A stretch of 64,000 bases of DNA from Curtobacterium flaccumfaciens pv. betae (GCF_026241855.1 NZ_JAPJDC010000001.1:3224001-3288000), one strand, 5' to 3'; numbered from the stretch's first letter, positions 16,490-25,117 are shown. Notes: a model not told the origin generated them from the letters alone. Numbers and translations: made by a program.

Positions 16490-16942
16490 TCAGCTCTTGG
16501 CGGGGCAGACCGCCGAGACCTGGTCGAGGGTGGTCTGCACCTCGGTCTGGGCCTTCTTGACCTCGGCGGAGTCCTCGGCCGCACCGGAGCGGATGGCGGA
16601 GCTGTAGCCCTTCGCCGCGCCGGAGAAGTCCTCGAACGTGTCGTGGACCTGGTCGTTCGAGACCTTCGTCAGCGCCGAGTCGATGCGCTGGACGAACTCG
16701 TCGACGAGCGCCGCACGGGCCTTCGGGTCGGCCGGGGCAGAGCTGGAACCCTGCTCCTTGAGGAACGACGCGAGTTCGTTCTCGAGCAGGGAGCAGGCTT
16801 CCCCCTTGGTCTGGGCGGGTGCTGCGGCGGCGGTCTTCGAGGCCGACGGTGCGCTGGACGAGCCCGAGTCGCCGCCGGAGCAACCGGCGAGCAGCGTGAG
16901 TGCGAGGCCGGCGGTGGCCAGCGCGATGAGCTTCTTGGGCAT
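16490..16942 (-). CDS. Small secreted lipoprotein
   Basis: 150 residues. KKLIALATAGLALTLLAGC is a lipoprotein signal with lipobox LAGC. A Ser/Ala linker precedes a helical domain with two further Cys residues (ACSLL near 49 and VCPAK near the end) that may form a disulfide. No family recognised. GGGGGA lies about 8 nt before the ATG at 16942; the upstream in-frame start would break the signal peptide. Confidence 0.75.
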   Translation of the reverse strand: MPKKLIALATAGLALTLLAGCSGGDSGSSSAPSASKTAAAAPAQTKGEACSLLENELASFLKEQGSSSAPADPKARAALVDEFVQRIDSALTKVSNDQVHDTFEDFSGAAKGYSSAIRSGAAEDSAEVKKAQTEVQTTLDQVSAVCPAKS

Positions 16943-17078
16943 GGTGGAGAGTCCCCCTCGATCTGTCCGCACTCCCCCGGATGAGGTGCAGATCCGTCGT
17001 CGAGCGTACAGGGAACCTCCACAGGGACACCGGCGGCGGTTGTGGGCGACCGGCAGCCGGCCGGAGGTGGGTGGCGCG

Positions 17079-17084
17079 TACCGT
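17079..17084 (+). promoter_or_regulatory. -10 box TACCGT, leaderless start
   Basis: Ends 7 nt before the ATG at 17092. Confidence 0.45.
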
Positions 17085-17091
17085 CGAGGGC

Positions 17092-18057
17092 ATGCGAGCC
17101 ATCACGTTCGACGACGCTTCCATGTCCGTCACCGACCTGCCCGACCCCGAACCCGGCACGGACGAGGTCCTGATCGAGGTCGCCGCGGCCGGCGTCAACA
17201 ACGCCGACCTGCAGCAGCGCGCCGGGAACTACCCGCCGCCGCCCGGGGCGTCGGAGATCCTCGGGCTCGAGGTCTCCGGCACCGTGCGGGCCGTCGGCGC
17301 GGGCGTCACGACCGTGGCGGTGGGCGACCGGGTGTGCGCGTTGCTCTCCGGCGGCGGGTACGCGGCACTCGTGGTCGCGCCGGTCACCCAGGTGCTGCCG
17401 GTCCCCGAGGGCGTCGACCTGGTCGAGGCAGCCGGACTGCCCGAAGCCGCGTGCACGGTCTATTCCAACATCGGCATGCTCGCCGGACTCCGCCCCGGGC
17501 AGACGCTCCTGGTGCACGGGGGTACGGGCGGCATGGGGTCGCACGCGGTGCTGTGGGCGAAGGCCCTCGGGGCGACGGTGATCGCGACGAGCGGCGGCGA
17601 CCGCAAGGTCGCCGCGTCCCGGGACCTCGGCGCCGACCTGGTCATCGACCACCGCACGGAGGACTTCGTGGAACGCGTCATGGCGTTCACCGACGGTGTC
17701 GGCGTCGACGTCGTGCTCGACGTCGTCGGACCGTCCTACCTGGAGCGGAACCTGCAGGCCCTCGCCCCGAACGGGCACGTCGCGGTCATCGCCTCGGGCA
17801 GCGGCCGCACCGCCGAGCTCGACTTCGGGGTGCTGATGCGGAAGCGCGCGACGATCAGCGGCACGACCCTGCGCGCACGGCCGCTCGCCGAGAAGGCCGC
17901 CATCGTCGAGGCGGTCCGCTACAACGTCTGGCCGCTGGTCGCCGACGGCCGGGTGCGCCCGGTCATCGACTCGGTGCTGCCCCTGGCCGAGGTCGAGGAG
18001 GCCCACCGCCGCGTGCGCGACGGCGAGGTGATCGGCAAGGTGCTGCTGACGCCCTAG
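17092..18057 (+). CDS. NAD(P)H:quinone oxidoreductase-like MDR protein
   Basis: 321 residues of the zinc-free zeta-crystallin/quinone reductase branch. AAAGVNNADLQQRAGNYPPPPGASEILGLE is the family N-terminal block (split here by residues 25-55). LVHGGTGGMGSHAVLWAKALGA (about 140-161) is the NADPH-binding glycine-rich turn, followed by DLVIDHRTEDF. No structural Zn Cys cluster is present. It reduces quinones or enals with NADPH. Its stop codon overlaps the stop of the opposing ABC ATPase gene in a shared CTAG. Confidence 0.92.
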   Translation: MRAITFDDASMSVTDLPDPEPGTDEVLIEVAAAGVNNADLQQRAGNYPPPPGASEILGLEVSGTVRAVGAGVTTVAVGDRVCALLSGGGYAALVVAPVTQVLPVPEGVDLVEAAGLPEAACTVYSNIGMLAGLRPGQTLLVHGGTGGMGSHAVLWAKALGATVIATSGGDRKVAASRDLGADLVIDHRTEDFVERVMAFTDGVGVDVVLDVVGPSYLERNLQALAPNGHVAVIASGSGRTAELDFGVLMRKRATISGTTLRARPLAEKAAIVEAVRYNVWPLVADGRVRPVIDSVLPLAEVEEAHRRVRDGEVIGKVLLTP

Positions 18058-18830
18058 GCGTGCACGCGGGCGAGGAACTCGACGAGCGCCGGGTGCTGCG
18101 GGTGGTCGAGGACGTCGGCGGGGGACCCCTGCTCGACGACCTCGCCGCGGTGCAGGAACACGATCCGGTCGGCGACGTTCCGCGCGAAGTGCATCTCGTG
18201 CGTCGTCATCAGGATCGTCGAACCCTGTCGCTTCAGCTCGGTGACCAGGTCGAGCACCTCACCGACGAGCTGCGGATCCAGGGCGCTCGTGACCTCGTCG
18301 AGCAGCAGGAGCTCCGGGTCGGACGCGATCGCCCGGACGATGGCGACGCGCTGCTGCTGCCCGCCGGACAGGCGGTCGGGGTACGCATCGGCGAAGTCGG
18401 CCAGGCCGATCCGGTCGAGCAGCCGACGAGCGGTCTCCTCGGCCTGCGCCTTGCCGACGCCGTGCACCTGCCGCGAGGCCAGCGTCACGTTGTCGAGCAC
18501 GGTCATGTGCGGGAACAGGTTGAACTGCTGGAAGACCACACCGATGCGGGCCCGGGTCGCGTCGACGTCGATCCGCGGGTCGGCGATGTCCGTGCCCTGC
18601 AGCAGGATCTCGCCGTCGTCGATGCCCTCGAGCAGGTTGACCGTCTTGAGCAGCGTCGACTTGCCGGAGCCCGAGGCCCCGATGACGCAGATGACCTGGT
18701 GGCGGTGGACCGTCAGGTCGATCCCGCGCAGGACCTCGTGCTCGCCGAAGGCCTTGCGCAACCCGCGCAGTTCGAGGACCGCGGCGTCCGTACCGGACGC
18801 ACCACGGGCCTCCAGGCCGGCCTCGCTCAT
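18054..18830 (-). CDS. Polar amino-acid ABC transporter, ATP-binding protein
   Basis: 258 residues. Walker A GASGSGKST (51-59), Q-loop QQFNLFPHM, signature LSGGQQQR, Walker B LLLLDEV with TSALDP, and switch His in TTHEMHFA are all intact, typical of GlnQ/HisP. It powers uptake through the permease encoded just upstream, whose stop overlaps its start by 4 bp (ATGA). The first 15 residues (SEAGLEARGASGT) are encoded by a stretch matching one arm of the family P palindrome, an odd extension not needed for the fold. Confidence 0.94.
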   Translation of the reverse strand: MSEAGLEARGASGTDAAVLELRGLRKAFGEHEVLRGIDLTVHRHQVICVIGASGSGKSTLLKTVNLLEGIDDGEILLQGTDIADPRIDVDATRARIGVVFQQFNLFPHMTVLDNVTLASRQVHGVGKAQAEETARRLLDRIGLADFADAYPDRLSGGQQQRVAIVRAIASDPELLLLDEVTSALDPQLVGEVLDLVTELKRQGSTILMTTHEMHFARNVADRIVFLHRGEVVEQGSPADVLDHPQHPALVEFLARVHA

Positions 18831-19705
18831 ACGGTCCCTCCGATCTGCTCGCGCCGCTGCTGGCGACGCGCGATCGCGTCCGTGACGCGGATCAGCGGCA
18901 GGCTGATCAGCACGAACAGCAGCCCGGCGACGAAGTACGGCGTGAAGTTGTAGGTCTCGGCCTGCGCGATCTGGGCGGAGCGGACCGCGTCGACGGCCCC
19001 GAGGATCGACACCAGACCGACGTCCTTCTGCATCGACACGAAGTCGTTCATGAGCGCCGGGGTGACCTTGCGGATCGCCTGCGGCAGCACCACGAGCCGC
19101 AGGGTCTTGGTGTGCGAGAGTCCGAGCGACCGGGCGGCCAGGCGCTGGGAGGGGTGCACGGCCTCCATGCCGGCGCGGAGCACCTCGGCGATGTAGGACG
19201 AGTAGGTCAGGGTGATCGCGATCGTGCCCCAGACCTCGGCGGGGAGCCGCGGGAACACCCCGAGCCCGGGGATGCCGTAGCCGACCAGGTAGAGCACGAT
19301 GATGAGCGGCAGGCCACGGAACAGGTCCGTGTAGCCGGTCGCGACCATCCGCAGCGGGAAGAACACCGGGTTGCGCAGACCGCGGACGACCGCGAGCAGC
19401 GTGCCGAAGACGGCGACGCCGATGGCGCTGAAGAACAGGATCCGGACGTTCAACCAGAGGCCCAGCAGGATGTCCGGGAACGTGTCGACCGCGGTCTCCG
19501 GGTCGAAGAACGACTGCTGCACCGCCGCCCACCCGGGGGTGTTCACGACGCCGAAGTACACGACGGCGAGCACGACCAGGGTGGAGACGACCGACACGAC
19601 GACGGAGCGACGGCCACGCTGGCGACGGTAGAGCCGACGCTCGAGCTCGACCTGGCTCGGCGCGGGTGCGGCGACCGGGGTGCCGGCCCCTGCTGGCAGG
19701 GTCAT
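18827..19705 (-). CDS. Polar amino-acid ABC transporter, permease
   Basis: 292 residues of the HisM/GlnP family. Basic N-terminal segment, TM1 (about 34-54), then five more helices. EAVHPSQRLAARSLGLSHTKTLRLVVLPQA is the EAA loop (about 195-225, quoted in part: AARSLGLS and VVLPQA) that contacts the ATPase. A single permease gene implies a homodimer. It starts 4 nt after the binding-protein stop and overlaps the ATPase gene by 4 bp. Confidence 0.93.
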   Translation of the reverse strand: MTLPAGAGTPVAAPAPSQVELERRLYRRQRGRRSVVVSVVSTLVVLAVVYFGVVNTPGWAAVQQSFFDPETAVDTFPDILLGLWLNVRILFFSAIGVAVFGTLLAVVRGLRNPVFFPLRMVATGYTDLFRGLPLIIVLYLVGYGIPGLGVFPRLPAEVWGTIAITLTYSSYIAEVLRAGMEAVHPSQRLAARSLGLSHTKTLRLVVLPQAIRKVTPALMNDFVSMQKDVGLVSILGAVDAVRSAQIAQAETYNFTPYFVAGLLFVLISLPLIRVTDAIARRQQRREQIGGTV

Positions 19706-19709
19706 CCGG

Positions 19710-20531
19710 TTACTTCAGGACCGGCGTACCGGTCTCCGACGAGAGCCACTTGGTCTGCAGGTCCTGCAGGGTGCCGTCGTCGTCGAGGGTCTTCAGGGCC
19801 TTGTCGACCTTGCTCGTGAGCTCCGAGTCCTTCGGCAGGACGAAGCCGAACTCGTCGCCCTTGCCGTCGGACGGGAACTGCGCGGACACGGTGCCGTCGT
19901 CGAGCTGCGCCGAGGCCATGTAGAACGCCGTCGGCAGGTCGGTGACGATCGCGTCGATCTGCCCGGACTTGAGCGCGAGCACGGCGTCGTCGTTGGAGTT
20001 GAACACCTGCGGCGTGACCCCGAGGACGTCCTTGACGCTCGCGATGCTCGTCGAACCGGTCGCGACGCCGATGGCGTCCTGCTTGAGCGCGGTGATCGTG
20101 GTGTCGTCGGCGGCCTTCGACCCGGACGTGGTCACGACCGCCTGGGTCGTCGTGTAGTAGGCGCTCGACATGTCGACGGCCTTCTTGCGCTTCGCGTCGA
20201 TCGAGAACTGCTGGACGTTGAGGTCCCAGTCCTTCGGCCCCGGTGCGATGGCGCTGTCGAAGGTGCTGCGCTTCCAGACGACGTCGGACTTGCCGTAGCC
20301 CATCTCCTTCGCGACGGCGTACGCCACGGCGGACTCGAAGCCCTTGCCGGACTCGGGCTTGTTGTCCTCGATCCAGGGCGAGTACGCCGGGTCGCCGGTG
20401 GCGATCGTGAGCTTGCCGTCGGTCACGGTGCCGTCGGCGTTGCTGCTGCCCCCGGCGGAGCAGGCCGACAGGGCGAGGGCGGCGACCGCGGCGGTGGCGA
20501 CGGCGAGGGTGAAGCGGAGGTGACGGGTCAC
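19710..20531 (-). CDS. Polar amino-acid ABC transporter, substrate-binding lipoprotein
   Basis: 273 residues. The signal LAVATAAVAALALSAC ends in a lipobox (LSAC). The mature part has the SBP_bac_3 fold: KLTIATGDPAYSPW, GKGFESAVAYAVAKEMGY, and a second lobe from about 130 (DAIGVATGSTS, KSGQIDAIVTDLPTAFY). Residues that bind the amino-acid carboxylate cannot be matched confidently, so the substrate is open. The GTG start at 20531 gives the signal peptide and follows GAAGG. First gene of the importer operon. Confidence 0.9.
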   Translation of the reverse strand: MTRHLRFTLAVATAAVAALALSACSAGGSSNADGTVTDGKLTIATGDPAYSPWIEDNKPESGKGFESAVAYAVAKEMGYGKSDVVWKRSTFDSAIAPGPKDWDLNVQQFSIDAKRKKAVDMSSAYYTTTQAVVTTSGSKAADDTTITALKQDAIGVATGSTSIASVKDVLGVTPQVFNSNDDAVLALKSGQIDAIVTDLPTAFYMASAQLDDGTVSAQFPSDGKGDEFGFVLPKDSELTSKVDKALKTLDDDGTLQDLQTKWLSSETGTPVLK

Positions 20532-20614
20532 GGTCGGGCCTTCGTGCGAGGGGGGTGGGGGCAGGTCGAAGTGTACTTCGCGGTGGGATACCAACGCGAA
20601 ACGGTGTCGCGGTG

Positions 20615-21133
20615 CTACTCGACGGCAGGGTCCCCATCGTCGGCCATCGTGAAGTCGTCGAACGAGAAGCCCGGCGACACCAGGCAGCTCAGCAGCACCT
20701 CGCCGTCGCCCGGGATTGTCCGCTGCCACACGCCTCCGCGCACGAACGCCTGCGCGTCGTTCACCCGGTCGCGTCCGGCGTCCGGGCCGAGGGTGATCGT
20801 CGCGCCGGGCTCGGGGACGTCACCGTCGCCGCCGAGCTGCAGGTCGACGGTGTCCGGCCCGTGCCACATCCAGATCTCGTCGCTCGTGACCCGGTGCCAG
20901 GCGGAGGCCTCACCCGGGGGCAGCAGGAAGTGGATCAGCGTGGCGGCGGGACGCTCCCCCGCGGGGGTGGTGACCGTCGCCGGCGAGGTCCAGGTGCGGA
21001 CGTACCAGCCACCCTCGGGGTGCGGTTCCATGCCGAGGGCGATCGCGCGCTTCGGCACGTCGAGCCACTCGATCAGCTCACCGGTGACGGTTCGGCGTGC
21101 GGCCATGCCGGGGTGGGGTGCGGACTCGGTCAT
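20615..21133 (-). CDS. DUF985-type cupin protein
   Basis: 172 residues. PHPEGGWYVRTW, LIHFLLPPGEASAWHRV and EIWMWHGPD match the DUF985/cupin_5 family, a single beta-barrel whose His/Glu residues may bind a metal. The C-terminal LLSCLVSPGFSFDDFTM closes the family block. The biochemical role is not established. It overlaps the amidohydrolase by 4 bp and is the last gene of a three-gene operon, so it probably serves the same purine or thioether pathway. Confidence 0.85.
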   Translation of the reverse strand: MTESAPHPGMAARRTVTGELIEWLDVPKRAIALGMEPHPEGGWYVRTWTSPATVTTPAGERPAATLIHFLLPPGEASAWHRVTSDEIWMWHGPDTVDLQLGGDGDVPEPGATITLGPDAGRDRVNDAQAFVRGGVWQRTIPGDGEVLLSCLVSPGFSFDDFTMADDGDPAVE

Positions 21134-22515
21134 CGTTCCTCCTGGTGCGGTGCGGGGGTGTCCGTGTGCGGGGAAGCCGGCTCGGTGACCCCGCCCGCCA
21201 CGGCGCGCACGACCCCGCGGATCACGGTGGCGGCCGCCCGCCCGGCGCCGTCCTCGACGAGCTCGGCGAGCGCGTCCGGCACCGTGCGGGCGTCGACGTC
21301 GAAGACCGCCAGGTCGGCGCGCGCCCCGACGGCGAGGTGCCCGATGCGGTCCGGTCCGACGGCGAGCCCCATCGCGTGCGCACCACCGAGGGTCGCCGCT
21401 GCGAGCAGTCGCTCGTGCAGGTCACGGTGCCCGTAGCCCTGGGCTCGGGCGATGCGGTGCAGCGCGGTGACGTCGGCCATCAGGTCGAGGGACGGCGACG
21501 ACGACAGGGAGTCGGTGCCGATGGCGATCGGGCTCCCCTCGCGCAGGTAGTCCGCGACGGGCGGCGGGTCGAGGCCGATGACGGCGTTGGAGCGGGGGCA
21601 CAGCGCCACCGCCGTGCCGCGGGCGCGCAGGAGCGCCCGGTCGGCGGCGGTCATGTACACGCCGTGGGCGATGTGGCAGTCCGGCCCGAGCACGCCGAGG
21701 CGGTCGACGAACGCGGTCGCGCTCGCACCGAAGCCCAGGGCCCGCAGTGCCCGGAACGACGGCACGTTCGCCAGGTGCCAGTCGTTCCCGTGACCGACGC
21801 CGTCGACCCCGTCGAGCCCGGGCACCGGACCGAGGGCGGTGCGCTCCCCCTCGAACGCCGCCTCACCGAGGTGCAGGTGCAGCCGCAGGCCGCGCTGCCG
21901 CACGATGTCGGGGAGCTCGAGCAGCGGAGCGACCTCGAGCGAGTACGGCGCGTGCGGCGACAAGCCGGCACCGGGTGTCGTGGGGATGCGGTCGAGTTCG
22001 TCGAGCACCTGGTCGCGACCGTGCGTCTGCCAGGCGTCGTTCTCCCAGTCCATCACCTCCCAGTACGCGATGCCGCCGAGCCCGGCGTCCTGCAGCGCGG
22101 TCGAGGCCTCGATGTCGGTGACGATGTCCGCGATGCTCGTGACGCCCGCCAGGATCGACGCCCGTGCACCGTCCGCGGCTTCGGCCCGCCAGTCGTGCGG
22201 TTCGGCGTAGTCGACGTTGAACGCCGCGGCCCAGTCCTCGAATCCGTTGTACTGGCGCCGGCCGACACCTGCCATGCCGGTGTACTGGAGGTGCGAGTGC
22301 GCGTTCACGAGTCCGGGCAGGAGCGCGCCGCGCCACTGCCGCTCGGTGAAGGTCGCGCCGGACCCGGTGAGCTGGTCGATGACCCACGACCGGTCGCCGA
22401 CGTGCAGGATGCGGCCGTCCTGCACGGCCACCGCGCCGTCGGCGATCGGCGGCGCCGTCATCGGGACGACGACGCGCGCCGAGTGCACGGTGACCGGGTG
22501 CGGACGGGCGCTCAT
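21130..22515 (-). CDS. Amidohydrolase of the chlorohydrolase/deaminase type
   Basis: 461 residues. LLPGLVNAHSHL carries the HxH metal pair, LHLHLGEA the beta-5 His, HGVYMTAAD the beta-6 His and IGTDSLSSSP the beta-8 Asp, so a full mononuclear metal site of the ATZ/TRZ/deaminase group is present. Such enzymes deaminate nucleosides (adenosine, methylthioadenosine, adenosylhomocysteine, aminofutalosine) or triazines. Coupling to an adenosylhomocysteinase-like gene makes a nucleoside thioether a reasonable guess. Overlaps both neighbours by 4 bp. Confidence 0.85.
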   Translation of the reverse strand: MSARPHPVTVHSARVVVPMTAPPIADGAVAVQDGRILHVGDRSWVIDQLTGSGATFTERQWRGALLPGLVNAHSHLQYTGMAGVGRRQYNGFEDWAAAFNVDYAEPHDWRAEAADGARASILAGVTSIADIVTDIEASTALQDAGLGGIAYWEVMDWENDAWQTHGRDQVLDELDRIPTTPGAGLSPHAPYSLEVAPLLELPDIVRQRGLRLHLHLGEAAFEGERTALGPVPGLDGVDGVGHGNDWHLANVPSFRALRALGFGASATAFVDRLGVLGPDCHIAHGVYMTAADRALLRARGTAVALCPRSNAVIGLDPPPVADYLREGSPIAIGTDSLSSSPSLDLMADVTALHRIARAQGYGHRDLHERLLAAATLGGAHAMGLAVGPDRIGHLAVGARADLAVFDVDARTVPDALAELVEDGAGRAAATVIRGVVRAVAGGVTEPASPHTDTPAPHQEER

Positions 22516-24203
22516 GCCGGGTCTCCGAAACGGTGGGTCCGGACGTCCGGGCCGCGGTCCGCCGGGCGCTCGGCGGGAAGGCCGGCAGGCAGAGGTCGGC
22601 TCCCGAAGGCGGCGAGCGCCGCGCGGGCGGTCACGTCGTCGACCGCGGGGTCGATCGGCACGACGGCACGCTCCAGCTCGTCGCCGCGTTCCAGGAGCAT
22701 CCGGACGGCGCCGAGCTGCACGGCGAACGACAGGTCCATGATCTCGACCGGGTTGCCCTCGGCCGCGGTGATGTTGATGCAGCCGCCGTCGTCGAGCACG
22801 ATCGGCCCGTCGTCGACCCCGGGGAACACGAACCGCTCGGCCTTCGGCCCCACGTCCTGGCGCCGGGCCCCGGCGTCGAGGGCGTCGTCGATGGCGATCT
22901 CCTGGTCGACCCCACCGGCGACGGCGAGGACCGCACCGTCCGCGCAGGCACGGAGCACGTCGAGGTCGATGGTGTCCGGCACCCCGGTGGCGCTCATCAC
23001 GAGGTCGGCGTCGCGCACCGCCTCGGCGAGCGGGGCCACGACGTACCCGGCGAACCGCGCCTGCAGGGCGCGGACGGGGTCGGTCTCGGCGACCGTCACC
23101 CGGAACCCGAGGGCGGTGAGCACCAGGGCGACACCCTCGCCGACGTGCCCGAACCCGGCGACGACCGCCGCGCCTCCCGGCATCACCCGGTGCGTGCCGG
23201 ACGTGAGCCCGTCGACCAGGTCGAGCACCGCGAACACGGTCGACTGCCCGGTGCCGTAGCGGTTGTCGAAGAACGTCTTGGTGCGGGCGTCGTTCACCGC
23301 GATCACGGGGATGCCGAGCTCGCCGCGCGCTGCCAGCACCCGCAGGGGCCGCAGGCCGCTCGTGGTCTCCTCGGCGGCGCCGAGCATCGTCGGCAGCAGG
23401 TCTGGGCGTTCCTGGTGGGCGAGCCGGATGACGTGCGAGCCGTCGTCGAGCAGGATGTGCGGCGCGGCGTCGAGCATCGCGAGGGCCAGCTGCTTCTGCT
23501 CGGGGAGCGTCGCCGTGCTGCTCGCGAACACCGTCAGGCCGGCGGACCGCAGTGCGTCGGCGACGGCGTCGTCGGTCTCGTCGGCGTGGGCGTAGACGAC
23601 GACCTCGGCACCGGCGTCACGGAGCAGCAGGCTCAGCACCGCCGTCTTGGGCTCGAGGAACATCGCGACACCGATGCGCGTGCCGCGCAGGAGTCCGCCG
23701 TCGCGGAGCTCCGCGGCGACCGAGCGGGCGACCGGCATCGACCGTCGTGCCCAGCGCAGGCGTGCGTCCGCCGCGGGGTCGTCCTCGGGGTCGCGGCCGG
23801 TGGACACCAGGAAGACGTCGTCGGACAGCATCGGGACGGCGAGCACGCCGGGGCGGGCGGGTGCGACGGGGCCGAAGGCGTCCTCGTCGACGGCGGGCAG
23901 GTACCGGCCGGCGTCGATGACGACCAGGGTGGTGCCGCGCGGGCGGTCGGCGGCCTGCTCGACCGCGGGGGTCGATTCGTCGGGCGTGCCGAGGCACCAG
24001 AGCTGGTCGACGAGGTCGGACGGCTGCTCGACCTCGCGCGCGCCGAGTGCGGTCAGCAGGTGCCGCAGTGCCGCGGCATCCCGGGGGTCACCGCCGACGA
24101 TGCGGAACCGGCGGGCGGCGACGAGCAGGTTGGTCGCCGCGGCGAAGCGCCGAACGGCCGCCGAGGCCCAGACCAGCGTCGCGGGGTCGGGTGCTGGCGG
24201 CAT
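22512..24203 (-). CDS. Diverged adenosylhomocysteinase-like protein
   Basis: 563 residues, longer than usual SAH hydrolases. An N-terminal region of about 130 residues not recognised precedes SAHH-like blocks: PKTAVLSLLLRDAGAEV, ILLDDGSHV, AAEETTSGL, VNDARTKTFFDN (catalytic Lys, Asp and Asn kept) and AGFGHVGEGVALVLTALG (NAD site). Departures from true SAHH include FLEPKTAVL where HMTVETAVL is usual, GTGQS where the Cys of GCRHS sits, and GNPVEIM for GHPSFVM. The NAD chemistry is plausible but the substrate pocket differs. First gene of the operon; the ATG at 24203 follows TACGAT by 6 nt. Confidence 0.8.
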   Translation of the reverse strand: MPPAPDPATLVWASAAVRRFAAATNLLVAARRFRIVGGDPRDAAALRHLLTALGAREVEQPSDLVDQLWCLGTPDESTPAVEQAADRPRGTTLVVIDAGRYLPAVDEDAFGPVAPARPGVLAVPMLSDDVFLVSTGRDPEDDPAADARLRWARRSMPVARSVAAELRDGGLLRGTRIGVAMFLEPKTAVLSLLLRDAGAEVVVYAHADETDDAVADALRSAGLTVFASSTATLPEQKQLALAMLDAAPHILLDDGSHVIRLAHQERPDLLPTMLGAAEETTSGLRPLRVLAARGELGIPVIAVNDARTKTFFDNRYGTGQSTVFAVLDLVDGLTSGTHRVMPGGAAVVAGFGHVGEGVALVLTALGFRVTVAETDPVRALQARFAGYVVAPLAEAVRDADLVMSATGVPDTIDLDVLRACADGAVLAVAGGVDQEIAIDDALDAGARRQDVGPKAERFVFPGVDDGPIVLDDGGCINITAAEGNPVEIMDLSFAVQLGAVRMLLERGDELERAVVPIDPAVDDVTARAALAAFGSRPLPAGLPAERPADRGPDVRTHRFGDPA

Positions 24204-24209
24204 GTGCCA

Positions 24210-24215
24210 ATCGTA
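24210..24215 (-). promoter_or_regulatory. -10 box TACGAT, leaderless start
   Basis: Ends 6 nt before the ATG at 24203 and drives the SAHH-like/amidohydrolase/cupin operon. Confidence 0.5.
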
Positions 24216-24272
24216 GGGCGAGCGGGGCGCGGGTCCGGCGGCGCTCCGGGAATGCCCGGGGGCGCTCCGACG

Positions 24273-24278
24273 TACTCT
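24273..24278 (+). promoter_or_regulatory. -10 box TACTCT, leaderless start
   Basis: Ends 6 nt before the ATG at 24285; divergent from the box at 24210. Confidence 0.45.
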
Positions 24279-24284
24279 CTGCAC

Positions 24285-24554
24285 ATGAGCGATGCGACGA
24301 CTGCCCCCGACCGCGTGACCATGTTCGGTGCCGACTGGTGCCGCGACTGCCGTCGGTCCAAGGCGCTGCTCGACACCCTCGGCGTGGACTACGAGTACGT
24401 CGACGTGGAGCAGGACCTGTCCGCTGCCGACCGTGCCGAGGCCATCAGCGGCCGGAAGAACATCCCCGTCGTGGTGCTGCCCAACGGCAAGCACTTCGTC
24501 GAGCCGTCGGACGCCGAGCTGCTGGCCGAGCTCGAGGCCTCCGGCGTGGTCTGA
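24285..24554 (+). CDS. Glutaredoxin/mycoredoxin-like protein
   Basis: 89 residues. FGADWCRDCRRSKALLD carries the C-x2-C redox pair (Cys19, Cys22) of a thioredoxin-fold glutaredoxin, and NIPVVVLPNGK has the cis-Pro. Length and layout fit actinobacterial mycoredoxins, which reduce mycothiol mixed disulfides, although WCRDC differs from the common CGYC. It acts in cytoplasmic thiol repair. Confidence 0.88.
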   Translation: MSDATTAPDRVTMFGADWCRDCRRSKALLDTLGVDYEYVDVEQDLSAADRAEAISGRKNIPVVVLPNGKHFVEPSDAELLAELEASGVV

Positions 24555-24572
24555 TCGGCGAACCCGACAGTC

Positions 24573-24582
24573 CTCCCAGGAA
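24573..24582 (+). promoter_or_regulatory. CTCCCAGGAA box shared with the response-regulator promoter
   Basis: CTCCCAGGAA followed by CCCCG lies 85 bp upstream of the membrane protein start. The same 10-mer, followed by ACCCCG, occurs at 61659-61668 upstream of the TrcR-like regulator. It may be a shared binding site. Confidence 0.35.
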
Positions 24583-24657
24583 CCCCGGAGTTTCGTCGGA
24601 TGTCGGCCCTGACTCCGGCAACCATGCCGCGGCAACCGCACCCACGAGGAGGACACC

Positions 24658-24933
24658 GTGCTCGGTCTCATCATCAGCTTGATCATCATCGGACTCATCG
24701 CCGGCGCTCTCGCCCGGCTCATCATCCCCGGCAAGCAGAACATCGGCATCCTCATGACGATCGTCCTGGGCATCGTCGGATCGTTCGTCGGCGGGTTCCT
24801 CGGGTTCCTGATCTTCCAGCACGACCCGATGGACGGCTTCTTCCAGCCGGCCGGCATCATCGGTTCGATCATCGGCGCGATCATCGTGCTGTTCATCTAC
24901 ACCCGCGTCGCGGGCCGCGGCTCGCGCCGCTAG
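24658..24933 (+). CDS. GlsB/YeaQ/YmgE family stress membrane protein
   Basis: 91 residues made of three hydrophobic helices: IISLIIIGLIAGALARLI, then PGKQNIGILMTIVLGIVGSF and PAGIIGSIIGAIIVLFIY. GALARLIIPGKQ is the family signature (transglycosylase-associated or GlsB proteins), linked to envelope stress. A GAGGAGG lies 6 nt before the GTG start. A strong terminator follows. Confidence 0.92.
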   Translation: MLGLIISLIIIGLIAGALARLIIPGKQNIGILMTIVLGIVGSFVGGFLGFLIFQHDPMDGFFQPAGIIGSIIGAIIVLFIYTRVAGRGSRR

Positions 24934-24969
24934 GCACGACGCTGCCGGTCTGACCGGCGAACAACCACA

Positions 24970-25009
24970 GTCACCCCGAACCGCGTTCCCACGTGGTTCG
25001 GGGTGACTT
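24970..25009. terminator. Terminator hairpin
   Basis: 14-bp perfect arms (24970-24983 and 24996-25009) with a loop that can extend the stem, followed by TTTG on the plus strand, 37 bp after the stress-protein stop. Confidence 0.82.
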
Positions 25010-25062
25010 TGCTTGTGCGGGCCGACTGCGCGCTGCGGGCTGCGACCGGGTCGTGTCGTCCG

Positions 25063-25117
25063 CCACGGCCTGGAGGCGCGGCGCGGGTCGGACCCGCGCC
25101 GCGCCTCCAGGCCGTGG
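25063..25117. repeat. Palindrome, family P (perfect, 27-bp arms)
   Basis: Arms 25063-25089 and 25091-25117 are exact reverse complements around one base. The core TGGAGGCGCGGC is the family P hallmark. Lies between convergent genes. Confidence 0.85.
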
